Source of the DNA: Paradevosia shaoguanensis
GTDB taxonomy: Bacteria; Pseudomonadota; Alphaproteobacteria; Rhizobiales; Devosiaceae
NCBI RefSeq assembly: GCF_016801025.1
Contig: NZ_CP068983.1
Location: 2,225,888-2,289,887 of the forward strand
Direction of reading: 5' to 3'
Length of the DNA stretch: 64,000 nucleotides
Part shown: in pieces, positions 1-8,186 of the stretch
Numbering within the stretch: the stretch's first letter is position 1
How the letters are laid out: every line of letters starts with the position of its first letter
Notes under the pieces: generated by a model
Databases searched by the model: none
Seen by the model: the letters and a program-made list of their open reading frames with translations, nothing else
What the model was told of the DNA's origin: nothing
Position numbers and translations under genes: made by a program

Positions 1-304
1 CCCGGAGCACCAGATCCAGCACCGCGCGTGCCTTGCCCAGGGTCAGCTCCACCAGGATCACCTCCAGCGTGGCGCCGGGCGTTTCGGGCAGGCAATGGCG
101 CCGGATCAAGGCTTCGAGGATTGCCGTCTTGGAGGGGAAGTGGTGGTAGACCGCCGATTTGGTGACGCCGGCCCGGCGGGCGATGTCTTCCATACGACCC
201 TTCTCGAAGCCATCGCGAGAAAAGATATCGAGCGCGGCGTCGAGCACCATGTCGGGGCGCCGCAATTGCAGGCGGAAATTGGGAATGCGCCGTTCGCCGC
301 TCAT
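1..304 (-). CDS. TetR-family transcriptional regulator (partial, N-terminal part)
   Basis: The first 101 codons of a TetR-type repressor are visible; the rest lies beyond the window edge. The N-terminal helix-turn-helix reads as expected for the family, with a DAALDIFSRDGFEK helix followed by MEDIARRAGVTKSAVYHHF at about residues 38-56. The ATG overlaps the TGA of the preceding membrane-protein gene by the ATGA arrangement, so it is the last visible gene of an HlyD/DUF2955/TetR operon. A TetR protein inside an efflux operon usually represses that operon in response to an exported compound; that role is inferred from position. Confidence 0.85.
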   Translation of the reverse strand, partial: MSGERRIPNFRLQLRRPDMVLDAALDIFSRDGFEKGRMEDIARRAGVTKSAVYHHFPSKTAILEALIRRHCLPETPGATLEVILVELTLGKARAVLDLVLR

Positions 305-1338
305 GACAGGGACTCCTTGAACGCTGGCTCGGGCGACGGCTTGAGCAGCAGCGCTTCGAGCAGGGAGGCGAGGAAGGCCGCGCCGATCGCGCCGCCGATG
401 GTAAGGACCGCGCGGGTGAGGAAGGCATAGCCCGGCTCCTGCGTCGCCAGAGCGCCGCCGATCAGCGAGATCATGACCGACGCCGCATATTGGTAGACCA
501 TGGCCGGATGACGCCCCGATATCATCCTGGTCGTGAAGAAGAGCGTGCCGAGATAGCCGAGCAGCAGCAGGATCGGCAGGTGCGCCACGAGGCTGAGTAT
601 GGCCAGCACGACAAGTGCGACCGCCCCGCCCATGAGCGTCGAAAGGCTGCGCTCGCGCGCTTCGGCGAAAAGCGTTTCGCTGGTGGGGAAGGTGAGGACG
701 AAGACTGCGCCCACGCCCAGCATCATGTTGGAGCTGTCCGAGATCGAATAGAGCCAGAACGAGAACAGCAGCAGCACGCCGGCGCGGATCGCCGCGCGGA
801 GGGCCAGCTGGTCCTCGTGATAGGGCACGTAGATATCGACCGCCTGTTCGCGCGTTGCCGGCGGCATGATGAGGTAGAGCAGCGGAGTGAAGATGGCGGC
901 ACACAGCGCGGCCTTGGACATCTCGTCCCGCAGCACGATCATGGCCTGGTAGGTGCCGGTGCCCAGGACCGACGTCATCATGGCCGAAACGATGATGAGC
1001 ATGCCGAAGGGGTTGCCGGTCTTGCCGATGAGGTAGAAGCCCAGGAAGAAGAGCAGTCCCATCAGCGCCACCATCACCAGCGGCATGTTGATGGTGAGCG
1101 AGACCAGCCAGGACATCACCCAGAGCATGACGATGAAAGCGATCGGGCCGCCGAGCGCGCGCCCGATATTGAGCGCCTTGCGCGACCCGGCCATGAGCGA
1201 AAACATCATGGTCGGGTAGATGAGCGCCATGGGTGATTGCAGGGCGACACCCACGACGAACCCGATCACCGGCATGATGGCGAGGCGGATGGCGAAGTTG
1301 GGGTCGTCCGCTTCTACTGGCCTTGGCGCGACATACAT
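301..1338 (-). CDS. DUF2955-type inner-membrane protein (aromatic-acid exporter-like)
   Basis: This 345-residue protein is almost entirely hydrophobic, with two similar halves of five to six membrane segments separated by a short polar stretch (about residues 160-175, around ATREQAVDIYVPYHED). This is the layout of the DUF2955/FUSC-like permeases that work with an HlyD-type periplasmic adaptor, as AaeB does with AaeA. It follows the adaptor gene by 12 bases and overlaps the TetR gene, so the three form one transcript. The likely role is export of small organic acids or drugs; the substrate is unknown. The family call rests on topology and gene pairing. Confidence 0.75.
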   Translation of the reverse strand: MYVAPRPVEADDPNFAIRLAIMPVIGFVVGVALQSPMALIYPTMMFSLMAGSRKALNIGRALGGPIAFIVMLWVMSWLVSLTINMPLVMVALMGLLFFLGFYLIGKTGNPFGMLIIVSAMMTSVLGTGTYQAMIVLRDEMSKAALCAAIFTPLLYLIMPPATREQAVDIYVPYHEDQLALRAAIRAGVLLLFSFWLYSISDSSNMMLGVGAVFVLTFPTSETLFAEARERSLSTLMGGAVALVVLAILSLVAHLPILLLLGYLGTLFFTTRMISGRHPAMVYQYAASVMISLIGGALATQEPGYAFLTRAVLTIGGAIGAAFLASLLEALLLKPSPEPAFKESLS

Positions 1339-1350
1339 GGCACCGGCTCC

Positions 1351-2562
1351 CTAGTAGAGGAACGAGAGGTAGGAGCGCAGGTGCTGCAAGCCGGTGGCGA
1401 TCCAGGCGATGGGATTGGCGTCACCCGCTGCATAGACCAGCACGTTGACCTTGGAGCCGACGCGGACATTGGCCGGCCAGTCTTCGAGCAGTTCGACATG
1501 CACGGGGATGGTGCGGGCCGGCTCGAACCAGCGGGTCGTCGCTTGGTTCTGTGGCAGTCCGTTGGCCGAGGTGCGGCCCGGATCGATGCCCCAGGCGATG
1601 CCCTGGACCCGACCTTCGTAGAGCCGACCGGGCTGGCCGTCGAAGAGGATCGAGGCCTCTGCACCCGCCGTTATATTGGCGAGCTGGTTCTCGCGCATGT
1701 CGACCATGATCCAGGGACGCTCGGCGCCGATGAAGGTCATGGCAGGCGAACCGGCATTGATGAACTGACCGACGGCAAGGCGAAGGTTGGTGATGACGCC
1801 GTCGGTGGGTGCAGTCACGGTCGCGAATGTGCGGTTGAGTTCGGCCTGTTCCAGTTGCACCTGAGCGAGCTGGATCTGGGGATTGATAACGCCCTGGCCG
1901 CCGGCCTTGAAGAGCGCGGATTCGAGATCGGCGCGGGCCGCTTCGAGCGCAGCTTCGGCAGACTTGAGATCGGAGGCGGCCTTGTCGGCCTGGGCCTTGG
2001 CGGCAACGCCGCGCTCGACCAGGGACTGCGTGCGGGCCACGCTGGCGCGGGTATTTTCAAGCGTGGCTTCGGCCTGCGTGACGCGGGCCTGCGCCGAGGC
2101 AATGGAGGCGGTCGAGGCATCGACGCCCTGCGTGGCCTGGGCGAGGTTGGCTTCGGCCTGCTTGACGGCAAGATCGAACGGGCGGGGATCGAGCACGAAG
2201 AGGGCATCGCCCGCCTTGACCTCCTGGTTGTCGTGCACCAGCACCTCGGTCACCTCGCCGCTGACGCGGGGCGCAACCTGGGTGGTGAAGGCGGCGACGG
2301 CGCCGGTCGAGCTTGAGGGCGCCATGCGGTCCGTGGCGACATACCAACCGAGCAACAGCACGAAAAAGATCAGCAATATGCGCACGATGGCCTTGGCCGG
2401 CGGACGGCGGCGCGCCTTGGGCGCGGCTTCGTCCTGTGCCGGCGCGGGGAGGGGCGCGGTTTCGGGGAGCGTTGCGGGAGGGGAGGCCTCCAGCGTGGCG
2501 GGTTCTATCCGGTCGTCCTCGAGGGCGGCGCCGGTTGACTGTACTGCATGAAGACGCGACAT
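1351..2562 (-). CDS. HlyD/EmrA-family membrane fusion protein
   Basis: This 403-residue periplasmic adaptor has a proline- and alanine-rich cytoplasmic N-terminus (1-50), one membrane anchor (about 58-78, ILLIFFVLLLGWYVAT), a lipoyl/biotinyl-like half (VAPRVSGEVTEVLVHDNQEVKAGD), a long alanine-rich coiled-coil hairpin (about 135-230), the second lipoyl half and a beta-barrel ending with a conserved KVNVLVY stretch. It links the DUF2955 pump to the periplasm. The gene is first in the minus-strand operon and divergent from the MarR gene, with 78 bases between start codons, a typical arrangement for MarR control. Confidence 0.9.
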   Translation of the reverse strand: MSRLHAVQSTGAALEDDRIEPATLEASPPATLPETAPLPAPAQDEAAPKARRRPPAKAIVRILLIFFVLLLGWYVATDRMAPSSSTGAVAAFTTQVAPRVSGEVTEVLVHDNQEVKAGDALFVLDPRPFDLAVKQAEANLAQATQGVDASTASIASAQARVTQAEATLENTRASVARTQSLVERGVAAKAQADKAASDLKSAEAALEAARADLESALFKAGGQGVINPQIQLAQVQLEQAELNRTFATVTAPTDGVITNLRLAVGQFINAGSPAMTFIGAERPWIMVDMRENQLANITAGAEASILFDGQPGRLYEGRVQGIAWGIDPGRTSANGLPQNQATTRWFEPARTIPVHVELLEDWPANVRVGSKVNVLVYAAGDANPIAWIATGLQHLRSYLSFLY

Positions 2563-2640
2563 CTAGGTTTCCGGTGTGTTGCTGAACTGGAAATTCGGTT
2601 GTATCTCTACTGCCGAATTACTCTATGATCGAGATAGTTG

Positions 2641-3132
2641 ATGGTGGATAGATCGTCAAGGGCGGAGCTGACCCGCGTCCAGCGCATGCGTCGCGTGGGT
2701 CTTGGGCTGCGGCGGATCGTCTACTGGTCCGAGCAGGCCAGCGCCTTCGCCGCCAAGAAATTACGGCTGCACCCCACCGATCTTACCTGCATCGGCTACC
2801 TCTACGATTCGGAGGAAGCGCTCAGCCCCAAGCAGATCATCAGCCATCTGGGGCTATCGTCGGGCTCGGGCACGGCGCTGCTGGATCGGCTGGAGGGGGC
2901 AGGCTTCATCCGGCGCGTGCCGCATCCCACCGACAGGCGCAGCGTCCTTATCGAACTCGACCGCGAACAGGCAGCCGAGCCCATCGCCTTTTACCGCTAC
3001 ATGCGGCAATCCTATTCGGAAGTGATGGACAAGTTTTCCGATGCCGATCTCGATCGCATCGCCGAGTTCCTCGAAGAGGTGAGCGAGGTGCAGGTCAACG
3101 CCCGGCTCGACGGCCTGGCCCCACACGAGTAG
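2641..3132 (+). CDS. MarR-family transcriptional regulator
   Basis: The product is a 163-residue winged-helix regulator. The region from about residue 35 to 105 has the MarR pattern: a helix with LHPTDLTCIGYL, the recognition region SPKQIISHLGLSSGSGTALLDRLE, and the wing with FIRRVPHPTDRRSVLIEL. The ATG at 2641 is preferred over an in-frame TTG one codon upstream. It is divergent from the HlyD operon and is the likely ligand-responsive repressor of that exporter. Its stop codon lies directly against the operator-like motif at 3133. Confidence 0.88.
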   Translation: MVDRSSRAELTRVQRMRRVGLGLRRIVYWSEQASAFAAKKLRLHPTDLTCIGYLYDSEEALSPKQIISHLGLSSGSGTALLDRLEGAGFIRRVPHPTDRRSVLIELDREQAAEPIAFYRYMRQSYSEVMDKFSDADLDRIAEFLEEVSEVQVNARLDGLAPHE

Positions 3133-3151
3133 TTGTCGACAAAGTGGATAC
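3133..3151. promoter_or_regulatory. Candidate GntR (FCD-type) operator, copy 1
   Basis: The sequence TTGTCGACAAAGTGGATAC starts with the perfect 10-base palindrome TTGTCGACAA and lies 49 bases before the GntR start codon. An almost identical sequence (17 of 19 bases) stands before the HypD-like gene at 12945-12963. FadR/FCD-type GntR proteins often bind palindromes of the type TTGT-ACAA, so this is probably an autoregulatory operator. Binding is inferred. Confidence 0.65.
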
Positions 3152-3181
3152 GGGATAAGGATAGCCATCCTGGAGATCCCC

Positions 3182-3898
3182 ATGGCAGCACCCGACGACA
3201 AGCCTGAAACGGTCACGCGCACACGCGGATCGGGGGCCCAGACCATCTATGAACGGCTCCGGCAATCGATCCTGGAACTGGCCATCAAGCCGGGAAGTCC
3301 GCTCGACGAAGTGGGGCTTTCGGAAGAATTCGGCATGTCGCGTACGCCGGTGCGCGAGGCGTTGGTGCGGCTGGCCGCGGATGGCCTCGTCACGACGCTG
3401 CCCAATCGCAACACGATCGTGGCGCCGATCGATTTTACGCAACTGCCCGTCTATTTCGAAGCGCTGACGCTGATGTATCGCGTCACGACGCGCTCGGCGG
3501 CTATCCATCACCGCGAGGAAGACCTCATCGCCATTCGCGGCCAGCAGGCGGCCTTTTCGGAAGCCGTGATGCGGCGTGATGCCCTGGGCATGATCGGGGC
3601 CAATCGCGATTTCCACGTCGCCATCGCCCAGGCGGGCGGCAATCCCTATTTCACCGCGCTCTTCACGCGCTTGCTCGATGAGGGGCGGCGTATCCTCAGG
3701 CTCTATTATTCGAGTTTCGAGGATCGCCTGCCGCGCCAATATGTCGACGAGCACGAGGCCATGGTTACGGCCATCGCAGCGCGCGATGTCGAGGCCTGCG
3801 AGCGGCTTGGCGCCGAGCATGCGGCGCAGATCGTCAAGCAGATCCAGAGCTATATCGCGCGCTTGACCGTCTCCGGTATCCGGCTGGGGGATCGCTGA
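3182..3898 (+). CDS. GntR-family regulator, FCD domain (hydroxyproline regulator-like)
   Basis: This is a 238-residue regulator. The GntR winged helix occupies about residues 17-85 (IYERLRQSILELAIKPGSPLDEVGLSEEFGMSRTPVREAL in separate stretches), and an all-helical FCD ligand domain follows (about 95-230), with the usual HREEDL, ANRDFHVAIAQ and DEHEAMVTAI stretches including the metal-binding Asp/His positions. It is the first gene of a tight plus-strand run with an amino-acid oxidoreductase and a hydroxyproline epimerase. It most likely senses hydroxyproline or an intermediate. A GGAG sits upstream of the ATG. Confidence 0.88.
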   Translation: MAAPDDKPETVTRTRGSGAQTIYERLRQSILELAIKPGSPLDEVGLSEEFGMSRTPVREALVRLAADGLVTTLPNRNTIVAPIDFTQLPVYFEALTLMYRVTTRSAAIHHREEDLIAIRGQQAAFSEAVMRRDALGMIGANRDFHVAIAQAGGNPYFTALFTRLLDEGRRILRLYYSSFEDRLPRQYVDEHEAMVTAIAARDVEACERLGAEHAAQIVKQIQSYIARLTVSGIRLGDR

Positions 3899-3899
3899 G

Positions 3900-5135
3900 A
3901 TGGCGCGCATCGCCGTATTGGGAGCCGGCATCATCGGTTCGGCAGCCGCGACGTGGCTGATCGATGAGGGCCACGAGGTTACCGTCTACGAGCCCGATAT
4001 CGATGGGCTGCCGACCTCCACGGGCAATGCCGCGCTGCTGGCCTTTCCGGAGATCGCGCCCATCGCCAGTCCCGGTATCGTCACTACCGTGCCCAAATGG
4101 CTGCTCGATCCGCTCGGGCCGCTGACGGTGCGCTGGACGGACCTGCCGGCGCTGACGCCGTGGCTTCTCGCCTTCCTCATGAACGCGACGCCGGGGCAGG
4201 AGGCGCGGACGCGCCTGGCACTGACCGGGCTCATGAAGACGGCACTGGCCGATCACGAGGAGCTTGGCCGCAAAGCCGGGCTTGCCGGACATCTGCGGCA
4301 GACCGGTTACATCTCGGTGCATGACAGCGAGGCCAGCACACAGGCCGCCCTGCGCGAGGCCGAGAAGGTACGCGAGGCGCTCGGTTATCCCTACGAACGG
4401 GTCTCGGTGGAAAAGGCGCGCGAACTCGTGCCGCAGCTTGAGGGGCAGTTCGCCGGTGCGGTGCTGCAGCCCATCTACTGGATGGTCTCCAATCCGCTGA
4501 CGGTCCTGCGTCGCTACCAGGCCTTCTGGCGCGAAAAGGCGCAGTTCGTGCCGAGCCGTGCGCAGGCTTTGCGGCAGACCGACGAGGGCATAGCTGTCGT
4601 CTGCGGCAGCGGCGAAGACCTCTACGACAAGGTCGTGGTGGCCTCCGGCGTCTGGTCGCGCGAGTTGGTGCGGAGCCTCGGCGTTAAAGTCCTGCTCGAG
4701 ACCGAGCGCGGCTACAACACCACCTATGGCTTTACCGAGCTGGGCTGGAACCTGCCCATGCCGGTGGGCTTCGGCGATCACGGCTTCATCGCCTCTCCGC
4801 TCGTCGATGGCCTGCGCGTCGGCGGCGCGGTGGAACTCGCCAAGCCGCAATCGCCGCCCAATTTCGGGCGTGCCAGGGCCATGCGCACCAAGATGCGCCG
4901 CTACGTGCCTTCGCTGCCCGAAGGCGGCAAGGAATGGATGGGGCGGCGGCCGTCGACGCCCGATTCCGTGCCCGTCATCAGCCGGCACCCCAAGGACGAT
5001 CGCATCGTCTTCGCCTTCGGGCACGGCCATCTCGGCCTCACGCTTTCCGCCGTTACCGCCCGCAGGGTCGCAGACCTTGTCGCGGGCCGCGACACGGCCG
5101 ATCTTTCACCTTTCGACATCGCGCGGTTCCAATGA
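3900..5135 (+). CDS. FAD-dependent D-amino-acid (D-hydroxyproline) dehydrogenase, DadA-like
   Basis: This 411-residue flavoprotein has an N-terminal dinucleotide-binding fold (AVLGAGIIGSAAATWLIDEGHEVTVYE, residues 4-30, seen in pieces) and the DAO fold typical of DadA, ending with GHGHLGLTLSAVTAR near residue 375, where FAD is contacted. It begins one base after the GntR stop codon and overlaps the epimerase gene by ATGA. In the bacterial 4-hydroxyproline pathway, an enzyme of this family oxidises cis-4-hydroxy-D-proline to pyrroline-4-hydroxy-2-carboxylate. The specific substrate is inferred from the neighbouring epimerase; general D-amino-acid oxidation remains possible. Confidence 0.8.
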   Translation: MARIAVLGAGIIGSAAATWLIDEGHEVTVYEPDIDGLPTSTGNAALLAFPEIAPIASPGIVTTVPKWLLDPLGPLTVRWTDLPALTPWLLAFLMNATPGQEARTRLALTGLMKTALADHEELGRKAGLAGHLRQTGYISVHDSEASTQAALREAEKVREALGYPYERVSVEKARELVPQLEGQFAGAVLQPIYWMVSNPLTVLRRYQAFWREKAQFVPSRAQALRQTDEGIAVVCGSGEDLYDKVVVASGVWSRELVRSLGVKVLLETERGYNTTYGFTELGWNLPMPVGFGDHGFIASPLVDGLRVGGAVELAKPQSPPNFGRARAMRTKMRRYVPSLPEGGKEWMGRRPSTPDSVPVISRHPKDDRIVFAFGHGHLGLTLSAVTARRVADLVAGRDTADLSPFDIARFQ

Positions 5136-6136
5136 CCAAGAAGAGCTTTTTCTGCATAGACGCCCATACCTGCGGCAATCCCGTGCGCGTGGTCGCGGGT
5201 GGCGGCCCCGACCTCCAGGGCGCCACCATGAACGAGCGCCGCGAGCATTTCCTGGCCGAATACGACTGGATCCGCACCGGCCTCATGTTCGAGCCTCGCG
5301 GCCATGATGTGATGAGCGGCTCGATCCTCTATCCCGCCCTGCGCGAGGATGTGGACGGCTCGATCCTCTTCATCGAGACCTCGGGGTGCCTGCCCATGTG
5401 CGGCCACGGCACCATCGGCACTGTGACGGTGATGATCGAGGAAGGGCTCGTCGCCCCGAAGGTGCCGGGCAAGCTTCGCCTCGAAGTGCCGGCCGGGGTC
5501 ATCGAAGCCGAATATACCATGGACAATGCCGGGCACGTCATCGACGTCAAGATCACCAACGTCCCCTCATTCCTCTACGCAACCGACCTCGAGATCGACC
5601 TCCCCGGCATCGGGCCACTCAAGTTCGACGTCTCCTATGGCGGCAATTTCTACGCCATCTTCGAAAGCCAGCGGGGTTTCGAGGACATGGCGCAGTTCTC
5701 CGCCGCCGACATCCAGCGGCTCTCCCCGATCGCGCGAAAACTCATAAACGAGAAGTACACGTTCCAGCACCCGGAATACCCGACCATCAACGGCCTTCGC
5801 CACGTGATGTGGACCGGCAAGGCCAAGAACCCCAAGGCCGATGCGCGCAACGCCGTGTTCTACGGCGAAAAGGCCATCGACCGCTCGCCCTGCGGCACCG
5901 GCACCTCGGCGCGGCTGGCGCAGAAGGCGGCGCGCGGCGATCTTAAGGTCGGCGAGACGTTCGTGCATGAAAGCATCATCGGGAGCCTCTTCGTCGGCAA
6001 GGTCGAGGCCGAGACGCAGGTCGGGCCCTACAAGGCCATCGTGCCCTCGATCGCCGGCCAGGCCTGGATCACCGGCTACAACACCATCTTCCTCGACGAC
6101 CGCGATCCCTTCGTGAAGGGCTTCACGGTCGCCTGA
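5132..6136 (+). CDS. hypE: 4-hydroxyproline 2-epimerase (proline racemase family)
   Basis: This 334-residue enzyme belongs to the proline racemase family. Both catalytic cysteines are present: Cys90 in LPMCGHGTIG and Cys253 in DRSPCGTGTSA. Two cysteines indicate an epimerase or racemase rather than the 3-hydroxyproline dehydratase branch, which lacks one of them. It converts trans-4-hydroxy-L-proline to cis-4-hydroxy-D-proline, the substrate of the DadA-like enzyme before it. The ATG at 5132 overlaps the preceding stop codon. Hydroxyproline rather than proline as substrate is inferred from family and context. Confidence 0.85.
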   Translation: MTKKSFFCIDAHTCGNPVRVVAGGGPDLQGATMNERREHFLAEYDWIRTGLMFEPRGHDVMSGSILYPALREDVDGSILFIETSGCLPMCGHGTIGTVTVMIEEGLVAPKVPGKLRLEVPAGVIEAEYTMDNAGHVIDVKITNVPSFLYATDLEIDLPGIGPLKFDVSYGGNFYAIFESQRGFEDMAQFSAADIQRLSPIARKLINEKYTFQHPEYPTINGLRHVMWTGKAKNPKADARNAVFYGEKAIDRSPCGTGTSARLAQKAARGDLKVGETFVHESIIGSLFVGKVEAETQVGPYKAIVPSIAGQAWITGYNTIFLDDRDPFVKGFTVA

Positions 6137-6162
6137 CGGACCCAAGGGAGGAGTTCCAAGAC

Positions 6163-6492
6163 ATGACCCGCTACGCCTCTGTCATCGGCATCAAGCCCGA
6201 AGCTATCGCCGACTACAAACGCCTGCATGCCGACGTCTGGCCGGATGTGTTGAAGCAGATCAAGGCTTCCAACATCTCCAACTACTCGATCTTCCTCAAG
6301 GAGCCGGAGAACCTGCTCTTTTCGTATTTCGAGTACCACGGCAGCGACTATGAGGCCGACATGGCAGCCATGGCCGCAGATCCGCGCACGCAGGAATGGT
6401 GGGCCGTCTGCAAGCCCCTGCAATCGCCGCTCTCGACCCGCAAGGATGGCGAGTGGTGGGCCGACATGCCTGAAGTCTTCCACATGGACTGA
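6163..6492 (+). CDS. RhaM-family sugar mutarotase
   Basis: This 109-residue protein is close in length and motif pattern to L-rhamnose mutarotase: DYKRLHADVWPDVL (Tyr18, His22, Trp26 of the active-site strand), NYSIFL, LLFSYFE, and the tryptophan pair EWW. Members of this family interconvert anomers of L-rhamnose, L-fucose or similar sugars. It follows hypE by 26 bases with a GGGAGGAG ribosome-binding site, so it is read with the hydroxyproline genes although its family acts on sugars. It may serve the fuconate-type locus at 16-25 kb or the adjacent 6582-10905 block; the substrate is not known. Confidence 0.8.
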   Translation: MTRYASVIGIKPEAIADYKRLHADVWPDVLKQIKASNISNYSIFLKEPENLLFSYFEYHGSDYEADMAAMAADPRTQEWWAVCKPLQSPLSTRKDGEWWADMPEVFHMD

Positions 6493-6522
6493 TCCGAACG
6501 GCGCTTGCACGTCCTCCCCATA

Positions 6523-6541
6523 TGTGAAAATATCATTCACA
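6523..6541. promoter_or_regulatory. Perfect 19-base palindrome, candidate operator
   Basis: TGTGAA, seven bases, then TTCACA form a perfect inverted repeat in the 89-base gap before the Gfo/Idh/MocA gene. It resembles a CRP half-site pair, but the spacing between TGTGA and TCACA is nine bases instead of the usual six. The gap also carries an A/T-rich stretch. It probably marks a separate promoter for the 6582-10905 genes. Confidence 0.5.
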
Positions 6542-6581
6542 GAAGAATTGCGGTTCGGAAGCGGCCGCGAGGGAGGATTTC

Positions 6582-7643
6582 TTGATCCCGGTCGACCAGC
6601 TGGCGCAGAACTGGCCCCTGCCATCTGCGCCAAAACCCATCGTCATCATCGGCGGCGGCGGCATCGTCAACGATGCCCACCTGCCCGCCTACCGGCTGGC
6701 CAACCTGCCGGTCGCCGGCGTCTATGACCTCGACAATGCCAAGGCGAAGGCCCTGGCCGACAAGTGGGGCATCAAGGCCTTTTCGACCCTCGGGGAGGCC
6801 ATCGCCACCCCTGGCGCTGCCTACGACCTGGCGCTCCCGCCCTCTGCACACCTCAAAGTCCTGCCGAGTCTCCCCGACGGCGCTGCGGTGCTGCTGCAGA
6901 AGCCCATGGGTTCGGACCTTTCGGAAGCCACGCAAATCCTGAAGCTTTGCCGGGCGAAAAACCTCAAGGCGGCGGTCAATTTCCAGCTGCGCTTCTCGCC
7001 CATGTTCCTCGCGCTCAAGGATGCCGTCGATCGCGGCTGGCTGGGCGACATCGTCGACGTCGAAGTCCATCTCAACCTCGTCACCCCCTGGCAGCTCTTC
7101 CCCTTCCTCAAGGGTCTGCCGCGCATCGAGATCGCCGTCCACTCGATCCACTATCTCGATACCGTCCGCTTCTTCCTGGGCAACCCCACCGGCGTCCATG
7201 CCCGCTCGGTCGGCCATCCTTCGACGGACCTCGCCCAGACCCGTACCTCGGCGCTCATCGACTTCGCCCCCGGCCAGCGGGTGACGTTCTCGATCAACCA
7301 CAACCACGATTTCGGCCGCAAATTCCAGGACGCCGCCTTCCGCAGCGAGGGCACCGAAGGCGCTGCGATGGTCAAGCTCGGCGTCCTTCTCGATTACCCC
7401 AGGGGCGAGCCCGACGAGCTCTGGATCACGCGGCGCGGCGAAGACTGGACGCAGGTCCCGCTCGAAGGCGGCTGGTTCCCCCATGCCTTCCGCGGCACCA
7501 TGAGCAACCTCCAGCGCTTCGCCGCGGGCGAAGACGACAGGCTCGTCACTTCGGTGGAAGACGCCTGGTACACGATGGCTCTTGCCGAAGCCGCCTTCGT
7601 CTCCGCTGCCGCGCCCGCCACTCCCATCGAGGCCAAGCCATGA
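6582..7643 (+). CDS. Gfo/Idh/MocA-family NAD(P)-dependent oxidoreductase
   Basis: This 353-residue protein begins with a TTG codon preceded by a good GGGAGG site seven bases away. The N-terminal Rossmann fold starts at about residue 24 ([18 protein letters not shown]), and the conserved EKP-type motif appears as [10 protein letters not shown] near residue 108, with Gln in place of the common Glu before Lys. A C-terminal beta-sheet domain follows. Family members oxidise or reduce sugars, inositols or related cyclitols. It is first in a coupled block with MaoC and CoA-transferase genes, an unusual partnership. The substrate is unknown. Confidence 0.82.
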   Translation: MIPVDQLAQNWPLPSAPKPIVIIGGGGIVNDAHLPAYRLANLPVAGVYDLDNAKAKALADKWGIKAFSTLGEAIATPGAAYDLALPPSAHLKVLPSLPDGAAVLLQKPMGSDLSEATQILKLCRAKNLKAAVNFQLRFSPMFLALKDAVDRGWLGDIVDVEVHLNLVTPWQLFPFLKGLPRIEIAVHSIHYLDTVRFFLGNPTGVHARSVGHPSTDLAQTRTSALIDFAPGQRVTFSINHNHDFGRKFQDAAFRSEGTEGAAMVKLGVLLDYPRGEPDELWITRRGEDWTQVPLEGGWFPHAFRGTMSNLQRFAAGEDDRLVTSVEDAWYTMALAEAAFVSAAAPATPIEAKP

Positions 7644-8179
7644 GCACCATCGGCGTTTCCTCCACCCATCCCAAAACTATGCCGGCAGAGCATGCCGACA
7701 TTCCCGTATGGAACAGCGAAAACTGGTTCTACGAGGATTGGCCGGTGGGCCAGAAGATCCGCTCGCTCCGGCGCACCATTTCGGAGGGCGAGTCGATGGC
7801 GTTCAACGCGCTGGTCACCGACATGCACCCCTATGTCGCCGACGATATTTTCGCGACCACCGAGGGCCAGTTCGGCAGACGGCTTGTCGCCGGCGCCTTC
7901 GTCTTCTCGGCGGGCCTCGGCCTCGTCGCCACCAATTGCGTCAACGCCTTTTCCTACGGCTACGACAAGCTCAGGTTCATCAAGCCGACCTTTGTCGGCG
8001 ACACCATCTACACCATCCGCACCAACCTCGATAAACGCCCGAAATATGCCGAGCTCGGCCTCATCCGGGCCAGCTACGAGGTCTTCAAGGGCGAGGGTGA
8101 ACTCGTCCTCTACTGCGAGCACCTGCAGACGGTGAAATACCAAAACCCCGCCGAATTCGCCGGCAGAGTCGAAAAGTAA
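7640..8179 (+). CDS. MaoC-like hot-dog-fold dehydratase (first of two)
   Basis: This 179-residue protein has a MaoC/hydratase fold: an N-terminal strand region ([23 protein letters not shown]), the central helix ([16 protein letters not shown]) and the conserved core [18 protein letters not shown] near residues 111-128. MaoC enzymes hydrate or dehydrate enoyl-CoA thioesters. The usual catalytic Asp/His pair of the hydratase 2 motif is not obvious; MHPYVADD and RRLVAG stand in the expected place. The start overlaps the oxidoreductase stop by ATGA, and the CoA-transferase gene follows seven bases later. Confidence 0.8.
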   Translation: MSTIGVSSTHPKTMPAEHADIPVWNSENWFYEDWPVGQKIRSLRRTISEGESMAFNALVTDMHPYVADDIFATTEGQFGRRLVAGAFVFSAGLGLVATNCVNAFSYGYDKLRFIKPTFVGDTIYTIRTNLDKRPKYAELGLIRASYEVFKGEGELVLYCEHLQTVKYQNPAEFAGRVEK

Positions 8180-8186
8180 CAAAAGA

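Noticed and set aside
4934-6136. Upstream extension of the hydroxyproline epimerase to 400 residues
   Set aside because: The extra N-terminus is an out-of-frame reading of the DadA-like gene; the ATG at 5132 gives the family length and places the catalytic cysteines at 90 and 253.
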